Positions 44,154 through 54,251 of a stretch of DNA of 64,000 bases are shown one piece after another. This DNA comes from an uncultured Aquimarina sp. (GTDB lineage Bacteria; Bacteroidota; Bacteroidia; Flavobacteriales; Flavobacteriaceae): assembly GCA_947492105.1 (NCBI GenBank), contig CANLMN010000009.1, forward strand, positions 87,200 to 151,199. The letters are read 5' to 3'. The position numbers and the translations under genes are program-made. The notes beneath the pieces were generated by a model. The model saw only the letters and a list, made by a program, of their open reading frames with translations, did no database searches and was not told where the DNA came from. How positions within the stretch are numbered: the first letter of the stretch is position 1; the number at the start of each line of letters is the position of its first letter.

Positions 44154-46067
44154 ATGCAAACAGTAAAATCTTACAGTCTATTTTCTGATTTTGATATTGC
44201 TTTATTTAAATCTGGAAAACATTATCAATTATATGAAAAATTTGGTACTCACGAAGTTACTGTTGATGGAGTTTCTGGACTCTATTTTGCAGTATGGGCT
44301 CCTGGCGCTCAGAAAATAGCAGTTATCGGTGACTTTAATTACTGGAACGATTCGGAATCACTATTAAATGTACGCTGGGATAGCTCTGGTATCTGGGAAG
44401 GTTTTATTCCTGGATTATCCCTTGGCATTCTTTACAAGTACAAAATATTCTCTACCCATAATGGAATCGTTACAGAAAAAGCAGATCCTTTCGCGCAATT
44501 ATGTGAGACACCACCCAAAACTGCTTCTGTAGCCTATAATAGTAGTTCATATGTATGGAAAGACACCGAATGGATGTCCTACAGGAAGGATAAAAATGGT
44601 TTAGATAAACCCTATGCCGTCTATGAAGTACATTTGGATTCTTGGCGAAAAAATGCCGATCAAGACAATCAATCATTATCTTATAAAGAATTTGCAGATC
44701 AGCTAGTCAGTTATGTATCAGACATGAATTTTACACATATAGAACTCATGCCTATCATGGAATACCCTTACAATCCATCATGGGGGTATCAACTCACTGG
44801 ATATTTTGCAACTACCTCTCGATTTGGAACCCCAGAGGCGTTTAAATATTTGGTAGATCAGTTTCATCAACATGATATTGGAGTTATTTTGGATTGGGTT
44901 CCCTCCCATTTTCCGTCAGATGCACACGGATTAGGAAATTTTGATGGCACTTGTTTATATGAGCATCCCGATCCCAAAAAAGGATATCATCAGGATTGGA
45001 AAAGTTTAATTTTTAATTACGGACGCAACGAAGTCAAAGCCTTTTTGATTAGTAATGCTGTCTTTTGGTTAGAGCACTTTCATATTGATGCCTTACGGGT
45101 AGACGCCGTTGCATCGATGCTATATCTTGATTATTCTAGAGAAGAAGGCGAATGGGAGCCAAATCAATTTGGAGGAAGAGAAAATCTAGAGGCCATTGAT
45201 TTTATCAAAGAGCTCAATCAAGAACTCTATAGTCGTTTTGACGGTATACAAACTATTGCCGAAGAATCTACGGCATTCCCTGGAGTCACAAAGCCGGTAG
45301 CGATGGGTGGACTAGGATTTGGAATGAAATGGATGATGGGTTGGATGCATGATAGCTTGTTATATTTTGGCAAAGACCCTATTTATCGTAAGCATCACCA
45401 AAATGACATTAGCTTTAGTCTTGCCTATGCTTTTACAGAGAACTTCATGTTACCCTTATCACATGATGAAGTAGTATATGGAAAAAACTCCTTGCTCTAT
45501 CGGATGCCCGGTGATGAATGGCAACAATTTGCTAATCTACGCTTATTGTATGCGTATATGTATACGCACCCGGGAGCTAAACTACTTTTCATGGGAGGAG
45601 AATTTGGACAAACACAGGAATGGAATTTTCAACAATCATTGGATTGGCATCTTTTGCAATACCCTCCGCACAACGGAATGCAAAAATTTGTCAAAGAACT
45701 CAATTCCTTTTACACAGCCACCCCTGCCTTATACGAAAAAGCTTTCAGTATCGAAGGTTTTGAGTGGATCAACTATACTGACGCAGAAAACTCCATTCTC
45801 TCTTATATCAGAAAGGGTCATGATATAAAAAATGATCTCGTTGTGGTTTGCAATTTTACTACAATAGTTCGCCAAAATTACCGAATTGGACTTCCTAGAA
45901 AGGGAAAATTACAAGAATGTTTTAACAGCGATATGAAAACTTATTACGGAAGTGGTATACATAATGCTAAAACTATAAAAATTGAACCCATTTCTTGGGA
46001 TAACAAAAAATATTCTGCCTCAATCACAATCCCACCTTTGGGAATGATTGCTTTCAAGATTTTATGA
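44154..46067 (+). CDS. glgB: 1,4-alpha-glucan branching enzyme
   Basis: A 637-residue GH13 branching enzyme with an N-terminal CBM48 (about 20-120, FAVWAPGAQKIAVIGDFNYW). The catalytic barrel contains LMPIMEYPYNPSWGYQLTGY, LDWVPSHFPSD, DALRVDAVASMLYLDYSR (nucleophile Asp), IAEEST (acid Glu) and LPLSHDEVVYGKNSL. The start at 44154 (MQTVKSYSLF) is preferred because the earlier ATG at 44106 lies inside glgC. It adds alpha-1,6 branches to glycogen. Confidence 0.95.
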   Translation: MQTVKSYSLFSDFDIALFKSGKHYQLYEKFGTHEVTVDGVSGLYFAVWAPGAQKIAVIGDFNYWNDSESLLNVRWDSSGIWEGFIPGLSLGILYKYKIFSTHNGIVTEKADPFAQLCETPPKTASVAYNSSSYVWKDTEWMSYRKDKNGLDKPYAVYEVHLDSWRKNADQDNQSLSYKEFADQLVSYVSDMNFTHIELMPIMEYPYNPSWGYQLTGYFATTSRFGTPEAFKYLVDQFHQHDIGVILDWVPSHFPSDAHGLGNFDGTCLYEHPDPKKGYHQDWKSLIFNYGRNEVKAFLISNAVFWLEHFHIDALRVDAVASMLYLDYSREEGEWEPNQFGGRENLEAIDFIKELNQELYSRFDGIQTIAEESTAFPGVTKPVAMGGLGFGMKWMMGWMHDSLLYFGKDPIYRKHHQNDISFSLAYAFTENFMLPLSHDEVVYGKNSLLYRMPGDEWQQFANLRLLYAYMYTHPGAKLLFMGGEFGQTQEWNFQQSLDWHLLQYPPHNGMQKFVKELNSFYTATPALYEKAFSIEGFEWINYTDAENSILSYIRKGHDIKNDLVVVCNFTTIVRQNYRIGLPRKGKLQECFNSDMKTYYGSGIHNAKTIKIEPISWDNKKYSASITIPPLGMIAFKIL

Positions 46068-46119
46068 GTAATTTTACTAATAGATTTTTTGTCTAACTGA
46101 ACGCCAAAAAAGCATACAT

Positions 46120-48525
46120 ATGATACTAAATACTAATCTCGAATATAAAGGTGATTTATTTCCAATTCAATTATCATCTTATGAGAAAGATGTAGACACC
46201 TTATATTTTAGAACCCAAAATGATGTCATTCTCGAACTTACTGTAATACGCGATAGTATTCTAAGATTTCGATACACCACCACGGCTGATTTTGAAGATG
46301 ATTTCTCTTATGCACTAGCAGATGATTTTGGGAGTGGTTACAACCGTCTAGAAATTGAAGAAAAAGAGGAAGACTATATTATTACCACTGCAAAGCTTAT
46401 TTGTCATATTTCCAAAAAAGATCTACGCAAAAAAATCTATGATATAAAAGATCAAAGACTAATTTGTCAAGACGAACTTGGGTTTCATTGGGAAGAAAGT
46501 TATCAATATGGTGGCGATATCGTAAAAATGAGCTTGTCAGCCTCTGACGGAGAAAGTTATTATGGTTTGGGGGATAAACCTGTACACCTCAACCTACGTG
46601 GAAAGCGTGTGGAAAATTGGGCTACAGACTCCTATGCATATGGCAGGAATACTGATCCTATTTATAAATCAATTCCTTTCTACACGGCATTACAACGTAA
46701 CAAAGCTTACGGAATATTTTTTGATAACACCTTCCGTTCTTACTTTGATTTTTGTCATGAGCGACGTAATGTAACTAGTTTCTGGGCTCAAGGTGGAGAG
46801 ATGAATTACTACTTCATATATGGTCCTGCGATATCTGATGTAATTACAAGTTATACAGACCTAACAGGAACACCAGAGCTACCTCCATTATGGAGTTTGG
46901 GATATCATCAATGTAAATGGAGTTATTATCCAGAGTCTAAAGTGCGAGAAGTAACCTCAAAATTCCGGGAGCTACAAATCCCTTGTGATGCCATTTATCT
47001 AGATATCGATTATATGGAAGGTTTTCGCTGTTTTACATGGAGTAAAGAATATTTTCCAGAACCCAAAAAAATGGTTAAGGAATTAGCAGAAGATGGCTTC
47101 AAAACAGTAGTGATTATTGACCCCGGAATCAAAATTGACAAAGATTATGATGTTTTTACAGAAGCCCTAGAAAAGGATTATTTCTGTAAGCGTGCCGATG
47201 GTCCTTATATGAAAGGGAAAGTGTGGCCTGGAGAATGTTATTTTCCAGATTTTACGAATCCCGATGTACGAGAATGGTGGTCTGGACTGTTTAAAGGATT
47301 GATTGAGGAAACTGGAATTCGTGGCGTTTGGAATGACATGAATGAACCTGCGGTAATGGATGTACCTGGCAAGACATTCCCCGATGATGTACGCCATGAC
47401 TATGACGGACATCCTTGTAGCCATAGAAAAGCACATAATATTTATGGTATGCAGATGGCTAAGGCTACTTATATGGGGCTCAAAAAATTCTGCTACCCAC
47501 AACGACCTTTTGTAATAACTCGTTCTGCCTACTCTGGCACACAACGTTATACCTCATCTTGGACTGGTGATAACATTGCTAATTGGGAACACCTATGGAT
47601 TGCCAATGTACAAGCACAGCGCATGTGCATGTCTGGGTTCTCTTTTATAGGATCTGATATTGGTGGTTTTGCAGAACAACCGAATGGAGAACTCTATACA
47701 AGATGGATACAATTAGGAGTATTCCATCCTTTCTGTAGAACACATTCTTCTGGGGATCATGGAGAACAAGAGCCTTGGTCTTTTGACGAAGATGTAACAA
47801 ATATCGTAAGGAAGTTTATAGAAATTCGCTACCGACTTCTTCCGTATTTATATACTACTTTTTGGAAATACAGCAAAGAAAGTATTCCAATGCTCAAATC
47901 ATTGGTTTATTATGACCAGGAAGACACGCAGACCCATTATCGCACTGATGAATTTATTTTTGGAGATCAAATTCTCGTCTGTCCAATCAACGAACCCAAT
48001 GCCAAAGGTCGGCGTATGTATATCCCTCGAGGGAAATGGTACAGCTACTGGGATGACACCTTGGTGTGCGGTGGAAAAGAAATGTGGGTAGATGCAGATA
48101 TTGATAGTATGCCTATATACATCAAAGAAGGTGCAATTATTCCAAAATATCCTATCCAACAATATGTCGGAGAAAAAGAAATAACAGAACTCACCCTAGA
48201 GATATATTACAAAGAAGGCACAGAAGAATCTGTATTATATGAAGATGCTAATGATGGCTATGATTATAAAAAGGGTCGTTATAGCCTGAGAAATTTCAAA
48301 TTAGAAGGAAAATCAAATGAACTTATCATTTCGCAGTATAAATCCGGAAAATTTGACCCTTCTTATTCTACTTTTGAACTAAAGCTACATGGCCTGCCGT
48401 TTGAAATAGTCAACAAAGTTGAGATAGATAATGAAACTATTACTTTTGACAGTAAAAAACTCAACCATGAAAAAGTGCTAATTATAGACACTGATTTTAC
48501 AGAGTTACACATTATCGGGGCATAA
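46120..48525 (+). CDS. GH31 alpha-glucosidase
   Basis: An 801-residue GH31 enzyme. The catalytic nucleophile lies in VWNDMNEPAV (Asp406), with GYHQCKWSYYPESKV, YLDIDYMEGFRCFTW, and RSAYSGTQRYTSSWTGDN carrying the acid/base region. A DUF4968/DUF5110-type C-terminal beta domain follows (about 600-800). It lacks a signal peptide, so it should act in the cytoplasm on alpha-glucosides, perhaps glycogen breakdown products. It is 52 bp after glgB. Confidence 0.93.
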   Translation: MILNTNLEYKGDLFPIQLSSYEKDVDTLYFRTQNDVILELTVIRDSILRFRYTTTADFEDDFSYALADDFGSGYNRLEIEEKEEDYIITTAKLICHISKKDLRKKIYDIKDQRLICQDELGFHWEESYQYGGDIVKMSLSASDGESYYGLGDKPVHLNLRGKRVENWATDSYAYGRNTDPIYKSIPFYTALQRNKAYGIFFDNTFRSYFDFCHERRNVTSFWAQGGEMNYYFIYGPAISDVITSYTDLTGTPELPPLWSLGYHQCKWSYYPESKVREVTSKFRELQIPCDAIYLDIDYMEGFRCFTWSKEYFPEPKKMVKELAEDGFKTVVIIDPGIKIDKDYDVFTEALEKDYFCKRADGPYMKGKVWPGECYFPDFTNPDVREWWSGLFKGLIEETGIRGVWNDMNEPAVMDVPGKTFPDDVRHDYDGHPCSHRKAHNIYGMQMAKATYMGLKKFCYPQRPFVITRSAYSGTQRYTSSWTGDNIANWEHLWIANVQAQRMCMSGFSFIGSDIGGFAEQPNGELYTRWIQLGVFHPFCRTHSSGDHGEQEPWSFDEDVTNIVRKFIEIRYRLLPYLYTTFWKYSKESIPMLKSLVYYDQEDTQTHYRTDEFIFGDQILVCPINEPNAKGRRMYIPRGKWYSYWDDTLVCGGKEMWVDADIDSMPIYIKEGAIIPKYPIQQYVGEKEITELTLEIYYKEGTEESVLYEDANDGYDYKKGRYSLRNFKLEGKSNELIISQYKSGKFDPSYSTFELKLHGLPFEIVNKVEIDNETITFDSKKLNHEKVLIIDTDFTELHIIGA

Positions 48526-48570
48526 TATATAATGTTCTTTTAATCAATCCTACCATTCTAGGATCGTATC

Positions 48571-48613
48571 AAAAAAACCGTCTGACAATGTACTATTGTC
48601 AGACGGTTTTTTT
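48571..48613. terminator. Strong bidirectional terminator after the glycogen cluster
   Basis: CCGTCTGACAAT and ATTGTCAGACGG form a perfect 12-bp stem with loop GTACT, flanked by an A7 run and a T7 run. It can stop both the plus-strand glycogen operon and minus-strand transcription from sulP. Confidence 0.95.
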
Positions 48614-48668
48614 ATGCCGAAGCTGAGGCGAAAAAAGAAAATTTTATCCTAGTAAATTTAAAGGATAC
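48614..48668. repeat. Right half of dispersed repeat family B
   Basis: AGCTGAGGCGAAAAAAGAAA, ATTTTATCC and AGTAAATTTAAAGGATA match the right arm of repeat B copies 1 and 2. The left arm is missing. It is joined directly to an inverted partial repeat C. Confidence 0.65.
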
Positions 48669-48727
48669 ACGGTGTTTAGATGGAAAAAGAATAAGTCGAT
48701 ATACGACATTATATAACTAATTTGGCA
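48668..48727. repeat. Inverted, internally deleted repeat C
   Basis: The reverse complement reads ATGCCAAATTAGTTATATAA, GTCGTATATCGACTTATTC, TTTTTCCATCTAAACACCG. It matches both ends of repeat C but lacks the central hairpin block. Confidence 0.6.
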
Positions 48728-48744
48728 TAAAACAGCATGCAATT

Positions 48745-50376
48745 CTATTTCAGAGCTTTGGCCATCACATGATACCTAGGATCATCTATATTGTGCTCTA
48801 TTACATCGCCTAATTGAGGAGAAGCTTTGAGCATGATTACTTGACATTCTTCACTTAAATGTCTAATTCGAATTTTCTTACCAGCTTTTTCGTATTTGCT
48901 AACCAAATTAAAGATCGCTTCGATAGCTGAATGATCGCTAACACGAGATTCTATAAAATCAATCTCTACAATTTCTGGATCATTTGTTACATCAAATTTA
49001 CTATTAAACGCTTGAACACTTCCAAAGAATAGCGGACCCCAGATTTCATAAACCTTAGTTCCATTTTCTTTAACATATTTTCTTGCTCTAATTTTTTTAG
49101 CGTTCTCCCATGCAAACACCAATGCAGAAATAATAACCCCCACAAAAACCGCAATTGCCAAATCATAGATAACTGTCACTGTAGAAACTATAATGAGTAC
49201 CGCTGCATCTGCTTTTGGGATTTTCCTAAGAATACGGAAACTAGACCATGCAAATGTTTCGATAACCATCATAAACATCACTCCCACCAACGCCGCAATA
49301 GGTACCTGTTCAATATATTTATCCGTAAACAAAATGAACGTCAACAATGTTACCGCCATCATTATTCCAGAAAGTCTTCCTCGTCCTCCTGCATTAATAT
49401 TAATAACTGTTTGTCCAATCATTCCACATCCTCCTGTACCTCCAAACAAGCCACTCAAAATATTACCAAATCCCTGTGCTACACATTCTTTATTGCCACT
49501 ACCTCTAGTCTCTGTAAGCTCATCGACTAAGTTCATCGTCATTAATGTTTCTATCAACCCAACAGAAGCTGCCAAAAAGGCATAGGGTAAAATAAACATC
49601 AGCGTATCACTGGTAAAGGGTAAATATTCCCATAGTTCAAGATTAGGAGTAGGAAACTCTCCAGAAAGCCCTTCTCCACCACCTTCTCTAATGTAAGAAC
49701 CTACAGAACTCACTGGTAATTTGGCCAAAACAACAACAGCTGTAGTAACTAAAATAGCTGTTAATGCAGCTGGAACCTTTGAGGTTAATTTGGGCAGTAA
49801 CCAAACTATTGCCATTGTCAAAAGCACTAATCCTAATGTCATATACAACTCCGACCCCTCCATTGGGATACTCAAGTATTTTTTGACTCCGTTATCTGCT
49901 ATTTCTAATTTTTTGTGCGAGAACATTTTTACCTGCGCTATAAAAATTACAATAGCCAGTCCATTTACAAACCCCATCATCACAGAATGCGGAATAAGTC
50001 GTACAAATCTACCTAATTTTAAGACCCCTGCTCCTACTTGAATCAGCCCCATAACAACAACTGTTGCCAGTAAGTAATAATATCCCATATTCTCTACAGG
50101 TTCAGCAAAACTCATTCCCCGTTCATGACCTTTTGAGATCATATCTACAAAAATGACTGCTACTGCTCCTGCCGCACCTGATATCAATCCTGGTCGTCCC
50201 CCAAAAATGGCGGTGATCAACCCTACTATAAAAGCTCCGGACAATGCTACCAAAGGATCTATCTGAGCAACAAAAGCAAATGCTACCACCTCTGGTATCA
50301 TTGCTAATGATACTGTAATACCTGCCAATACATCATCTTTGGCATTCGGTATGATTTTTCGTACAAACTCAGTCAT
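48745..50376 (-). CDS. SulP family anion transporter with STAS domain
   Basis: A 543-residue SLC26/SulP permease with 10-14 transmembrane helices (about 10-420). GLITAIFGGRPGLISGAAGA, FGGTGGCGMIGQTVININAG and the VGVMFMMVIETFAWSS stretch are typical. A cytoplasmic STAS domain follows (about 445-543). The start MTEFVRKI at 50376 is preferred over an ATG at 50427. Sulfate or bicarbonate is the likely substrate. No carbonic anhydrase is adjacent. Confidence 0.9.
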   Translation of the reverse strand: MTEFVRKIIPNAKDDVLAGITVSLAMIPEVVAFAFVAQIDPLVALSGAFIVGLITAIFGGRPGLISGAAGAVAVIFVDMISKGHERGMSFAEPVENMGYYYLLATVVVMGLIQVGAGVLKLGRFVRLIPHSVMMGFVNGLAIVIFIAQVKMFSHKKLEIADNGVKKYLSIPMEGSELYMTLGLVLLTMAIVWLLPKLTSKVPAALTAILVTTAVVVLAKLPVSSVGSYIREGGGEGLSGEFPTPNLELWEYLPFTSDTLMFILPYAFLAASVGLIETLMTMNLVDELTETRGSGNKECVAQGFGNILSGLFGGTGGCGMIGQTVININAGGRGRLSGIMMAVTLLTFILFTDKYIEQVPIAALVGVMFMMVIETFAWSSFRILRKIPKADAAVLIIVSTVTVIYDLAIAVFVGVIISALVFAWENAKKIRARKYVKENGTKVYEIWGPLFFGSVQAFNSKFDVTNDPEIVEIDFIESRVSDHSAIEAIFNLVSKYEKAGKKIRIRHLSEECQVIMLKASPQLGDVIEHNIDDPRYHVMAKALK

Positions 50377-50889
50377 AGTTAACTTTTTTTTAAGCTGCAA
50401 AAATACAGCTATTTTATATCTTGACAAGTAAAATCATATTCTATCACTAACTCAAAGCTTTTAGTAATTCAAAAAAAACTAAAACGTAGTAGGTCTTTAC
50501 CAATGAAGCAGCTTGTTCGATATACTTTTCAAAACTTCTCAAAAAAAAGCACTCTTGCAGTGATTTTTTCTCATTTGATTTTGAATAATTCAAAATCAAA
50601 CAAGTTACACAACCTCCTAAACAATACAAAATGTCGAATATCGTATTTGGTCTCCTTCTTTTCTTGTTTTAACACGTTATCTATATCCTTAATAACTATT
50701 GAAATCCAATCAAGAACTATATTTATGAATAAAAAATGAGACGTTTATTACAACTTCGTTAAACACCTATAACTTGTATACCCTCGATATCTATTACTGT
50801 AAATGATTTGATCCATATCCTAAGAATAAACAACGATCAAAGTTGTTGGCTAGAATAATAAAAACACAAAAAATCGTACTTTTGACCCC
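50377..50889. other. About 510-bp divergent intergenic region
   Basis: It lies between sulP and the lyase lipoprotein. No gene seen. TACTTTTG at about 50876-50883 is a -7-like box 7 bp before the lyase ATG, close enough that its transcript would be nearly leaderless. Confidence 0.4.
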
Positions 50890-52155
50890 ATGAGCAAAGC
50901 CTTTTTTAGAATATCTATCCTCTTATTTTTTGTATTCACGGGTTGCAGATCTATACCCTCCACGATAAACATCCCAACAGCGCTATCAACTACCAATGAA
51001 CCCATATCAGAAGAATCTTTTTTACTTCATATAGATCCTATCACCCTAAGCCATCAAAGCAGGATGGCCACATATAACCCCCAAATTGACAACGAGTATA
51101 CTTATAAAAAATTCATTCAGTATACAGCACCTTTATTAACAAAGAAATCACCCTCGGTAGTAGACAAAAACAGGTTTCCTCCTAGTGGAGACAAACACGA
51201 TTATCTAAGTCTAGCGCCCTATTGGTGGCCAGACCATTCAAAATCTGATTGCCTACCATGGATCAGAAGAGATGGAGTATCTAATTTAGCCTTTTTTGGA
51301 GCTGACATGGACAAATTCTCCAAGGACACCTTTATCCAAATGGTCATAAAACTAAGTACCGCTTATTATTACAGTAAAGAACAAAAATACCAATCAAAAA
51401 TAATTGATCTACTCGACACATGGTTTATCAACCCAGAAACTCGAATGAACCCTAACCTGAATTTTGCACAAAGTGTTCCTGGAAAACATTCTGGAAGAAG
51501 TTTTGGAATCATTGAATTCACTAGGATTCGAAACATTATTACCCTCATAGGTGTTATGGAAATGAATCACCAAATAGACCTCGAAATGAGTAAAAAAATA
51601 AGAATATGGTTTACTTCCTATCTAAATTGGCTACAAAACAGTGAGTTTGGTTTATATATCCAAAACAAACCCAATAACCACGCTACCTGGTATGATGTGC
51701 AAGTAGTCAGAATTCTAGTGTTTTTGAATAAGACCACAGAAGCAAAAAAAATCCTAGAAACTGTAAAATTAAAAAGAATAGCTACTCAAATAACTTCTGA
51801 TGGCAAACAACCATTTGAAATAAAACGAACCAAATCTCTATTCTACAGCACATTCAACCTAGAGGCATTAACAGAACTAGCAATCTACGGTAAGTTATTA
51901 GGCGTAGATCTATGGAACTACCCTAGCCCGGAAAATGCTTTAATACAAAAAGCTTATGCATTTTTGATACCCTATGCGGCTCATCAGAAAGAATGGGAAT
52001 ACCAAGAACTAAACCGTCTCAAAAGCACCAAGAAACGCTTAGCAAACCTTATACAAAATGCAAGATACTATTTTGATTCCCCAAATGACAGCGTACTTTT
52101 TGCTCCGTTGAAAATTAAGAAAAAAACCTTTGACAGACTATTCATCGGTTTTTAG
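50890..52155 (+). CDS. Alginate-lyase-family lipoprotein
   Basis: A 421-residue lipoprotein (lipobox VFTGC, Cys19) with an alginate lyase (PF05426-type) (alpha/alpha)6 domain over about 70-370. The strong family blocks are PPSGDKHDYLSLAPYWWPD, LPWIRRDGVSN, GRSFGIIEFTRI and NNHATWYDVQVVRI, with Asn-His of NNHATWYD in the active-site region. It should cleave uronic-acid polysaccharide at the outer membrane or in the periplasm. It is not close to a PUL-type SusC/SusD pair. Confidence 0.88.
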   Translation: MSKAFFRISILLFFVFTGCRSIPSTINIPTALSTTNEPISEESFLLHIDPITLSHQSRMATYNPQIDNEYTYKKFIQYTAPLLTKKSPSVVDKNRFPPSGDKHDYLSLAPYWWPDHSKSDCLPWIRRDGVSNLAFFGADMDKFSKDTFIQMVIKLSTAYYYSKEQKYQSKIIDLLDTWFINPETRMNPNLNFAQSVPGKHSGRSFGIIEFTRIRNIITLIGVMEMNHQIDLEMSKKIRIWFTSYLNWLQNSEFGLYIQNKPNNHATWYDVQVVRILVFLNKTTEAKKILETVKLKRIATQITSDGKQPFEIKRTKSLFYSTFNLEALTELAIYGKLLGVDLWNYPSPENALIQKAYAFLIPYAAHQKEWEYQELNRLKSTKKRLANLIQNARYYFDSPNDSVLFAPLKIKKKTFDRLFIGF

Positions 52156-52361
52156 AGAAATAGTCATTATATTATGAAGTTATTTCATTTTTTTTATGAT
52201 TCGCTACAAAAGATACTCCCCTTGCTATTACGTTGATTCAAAACTTAAATCATCGGCTTTTTATTAGCTTATAGCCTACCACGCAATGCAAAAAAGAAAT
52301 CAATTGATCAAAAATCACCTAGTTCTCATCAGTATCACAAAAGTTTTAATTCCTTCAAAAA

Positions 52362-52958
52362 CTAATAATAGTCCTTGGAAAATAGTAATCGAATGTTTGC
52401 ATAAGAGTTTTGTAACGCTTTCTTTGTCTTCTTCCGAGATTTCCATTTCACTTTGGTAATATCCTCTTCTTCTTGTGCCACCAAAGGTCCTGTGTAATCT
52501 GTTGTCATCTCAAACCAATACGTAATCTTTAGCTTATAGGTTCCATTGCGCTTAAAAATATGGTAGGTCTTTTGCAAAAACTTAGTAATTTGAAGCCCTG
52601 TTACACCAGTTTCTTCTTCTACTTCTCTTATTGCGCATAGCTCGATTGGTTCACCTTTTTCTACTTTCCCTTTAGGCAAATCCCATTTTTTATTGCGATG
52701 GATAAAAAGAATTTTATTCTCATGATTAAAAACCTTGCCTCCACCAGCTACAACGACTGGCAATTTTTTGCATAGTTTTTTCAACAATCTATCTTCATCT
52801 TTATGATACAGATGTATTTTTGCCTCAGTATTCGCACTAATCTCCTTAATAATTTCCTGCATCCGAGCCTTTTTGATGGGGATAGACGTATATCCCTCTC
52901 CAAAAGTTGCACTGGTAGAAAGAATAATAGGAGTATTATTCAAAAAAACTTTATACAT
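52362..52958 (-). CDS. NUDIX hydrolase
   Basis: A 198-residue protein with a Nudix box (GX5EX7REUXEEXGU) at GKVEKGEPIELCAIREVEEE, TGV. The 60-residue N-terminal extension is usual for this flavobacterial group. The substrate, a nucleoside diphosphate derivative, cannot be set from sequence. It is divergent from pyrE with only 7 bp between start codons. Confidence 0.9.
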   Translation of the reverse strand: MYKVFLNNTPIILSTSATFGEGYTSIPIKKARMQEIIKEISANTEAKIHLYHKDEDRLLKKLCKKLPVVVAGGGKVFNHENKILFIHRNKKWDLPKGKVEKGEPIELCAIREVEEETGVTGLQITKFLQKTYHIFKRNGTYKLKITYWFEMTTDYTGPLVAQEEEDITKVKWKSRKKTKKALQNSYANIRLLFSKDYY

Positions 52959-52965
52959 TTACACT

Positions 52966-53610
52966 ATGATTTTTGATAAAGATACAGCAAAAAAAACTGC
53001 CGAACTGTTATTGCAAATAAATGCAATAAAATTACAACCGCAAAATCCGTTTACTTGGGCATCTGGGTGGAAATCTCCAATTTATTGTGATAATAGAGTT
53101 ACGTTATCCTATCCAGTTATCAGAAACTACCTAAGAGAACATTTGTGCAAATTTATAGAACACGAATATGGGAATCCTGATGTCATTGCTGGAGTTGCAA
53201 CCGGTGCTATTGGTATTGGTATGCTTGTAGCCGAATACATGAATCTTCCTTTTATCTACGTGCGTCCCGAGCCCAAAAAGCATGGTCGCAAAAATCAAAT
53301 AGAAGGTCTTGATCCCAAAGGAAAAACTGTAGTGGTTGTAGAAGATCTTATTAGTACTGGCAAAAGCAGTCTCAATGCAACTATAGCACTACAAGAATCA
53401 GGAGCTGTGGTAAAGGGAATGGTAGCCATCTTTAATTATGGCTTTGCTGTTGCGGATCAGAATTTTGAAAAAGCAGGAATACCGCTACATACACTAAGTA
53501 ATTATGAACAGCTTCTACAACAAGCAAGTGACACTAATTATATCACAGAACAAGAACAAGCAACTCTACAAAGTTGGAGATTAGATCCTGCAAACTGGAG
53601 TCCCAAATAG
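52966..53610 (+). CDS. pyrE: Orotate phosphoribosyltransferase
   Basis: A 214-residue PRTase. The PRPP-binding motif VVVVEDLISTGKS is at 122-134, with the orotate region FTWASGWKSPIYCDNR near the start and PEPKKHGRKNQIEG in the flexible loop. It converts orotate and PRPP to OMP in pyrimidine synthesis. The start at 52966 (MIFDKDTAKK) is preferred because the upstream frame overlaps the divergent NUDIX gene. The SRPBCC gene follows after 39 bp. Confidence 0.95.
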   Translation: MIFDKDTAKKTAELLLQINAIKLQPQNPFTWASGWKSPIYCDNRVTLSYPVIRNYLREHLCKFIEHEYGNPDVIAGVATGAIGIGMLVAEYMNLPFIYVRPEPKKHGRKNQIEGLDPKGKTVVVVEDLISTGKSSLNATIALQESGAVVKGMVAIFNYGFAVADQNFEKAGIPLHTLSNYEQLLQQASDTNYITEQEQATLQSWRLDPANWSPK

Positions 53611-53649
53611 AAAAACTATCAATCAACTCATCAACATATCCAAAACTAC

Positions 53650-54042
53650 ATGAATTTAGAAAGCCCAAAGGTTTCCGTACAAAAAAGTCCTCAAGAAGTG
53701 TTTGACTTTTTGATGAATGTTGCGAATTTTGAAGAAATTATGCCTGACAGCAAAGAAAAATTCGAAAAAATTAGTGAGGAGAAATTCCTTTTTCAGTTAA
53801 AAGGAATGCCAGAAATTATTCTAAAACAAAAAGAAAGCACTTCTCCTACGAATGTTGTTCTTGGTGCAGCAAGTGACAAACTTCCCTTTACACTAACAGC
53901 AAATATTACTGATTGTGGAGATGGTACATCTGAGACGCAATTACATTTTGACGGAAAATTCAATGCAATGGTTGGCATGATGATCAAAGGACCTATTCAG
54001 AAATTCATCAACACATTAAGCGAAAATATCAGCAAATTATAA
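53650..54042 (+). CDS. SRPBCC/START-like protein
   Basis: A 130-residue protein with a helix-grip fold pattern (VQKSPQEVFDFLMNVANFEE, FNAMVGMMIKGPIQKFINTL). It is small, cytoplasmic and without a known substrate; related proteins bind hydrophobic ligands or assist CO dehydrogenase (CoxG). It follows pyrE in one unit, an association often seen in Flavobacteriia, and ends at a terminator. Confidence 0.8.
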   Translation: MNLESPKVSVQKSPQEVFDFLMNVANFEEIMPDSKEKFEKISEEKFLFQLKGMPEIILKQKESTSPTNVVLGAASDKLPFTLTANITDCGDGTSETQLHFDGKFNAMVGMMIKGPIQKFINTLSENISKL

Positions 54043-54063
54043 AAGTATTATAACATCCACCAC

Positions 54064-54099
54064 AAGCCATCCTTCTTTTTATAGAAAGGATGGCTTTTT
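54064..54099 (+). terminator. Intrinsic terminator after pyrE unit
   Basis: AAGCCATCCTT (54064-54074) pairs with AAGGATGGCTT (54087-54097), followed by a T run. It closes the pyrE-SRPBCC unit, 22 bp after the stop codon. Confidence 0.9.
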
Positions 54100-54251
54100 T
54101 TGGAGTTAAATGTTCTTTTAATATCCCTTACTAGTATTCACCCAAAGATTAGCCTGCTAATACACTATACGACCGCTATTATTTCTTAGATCCAACGATT
54201 CTGAAAATAGTTATACTATCTATTATTTTGACCATCCTATATTCTTTTGCT

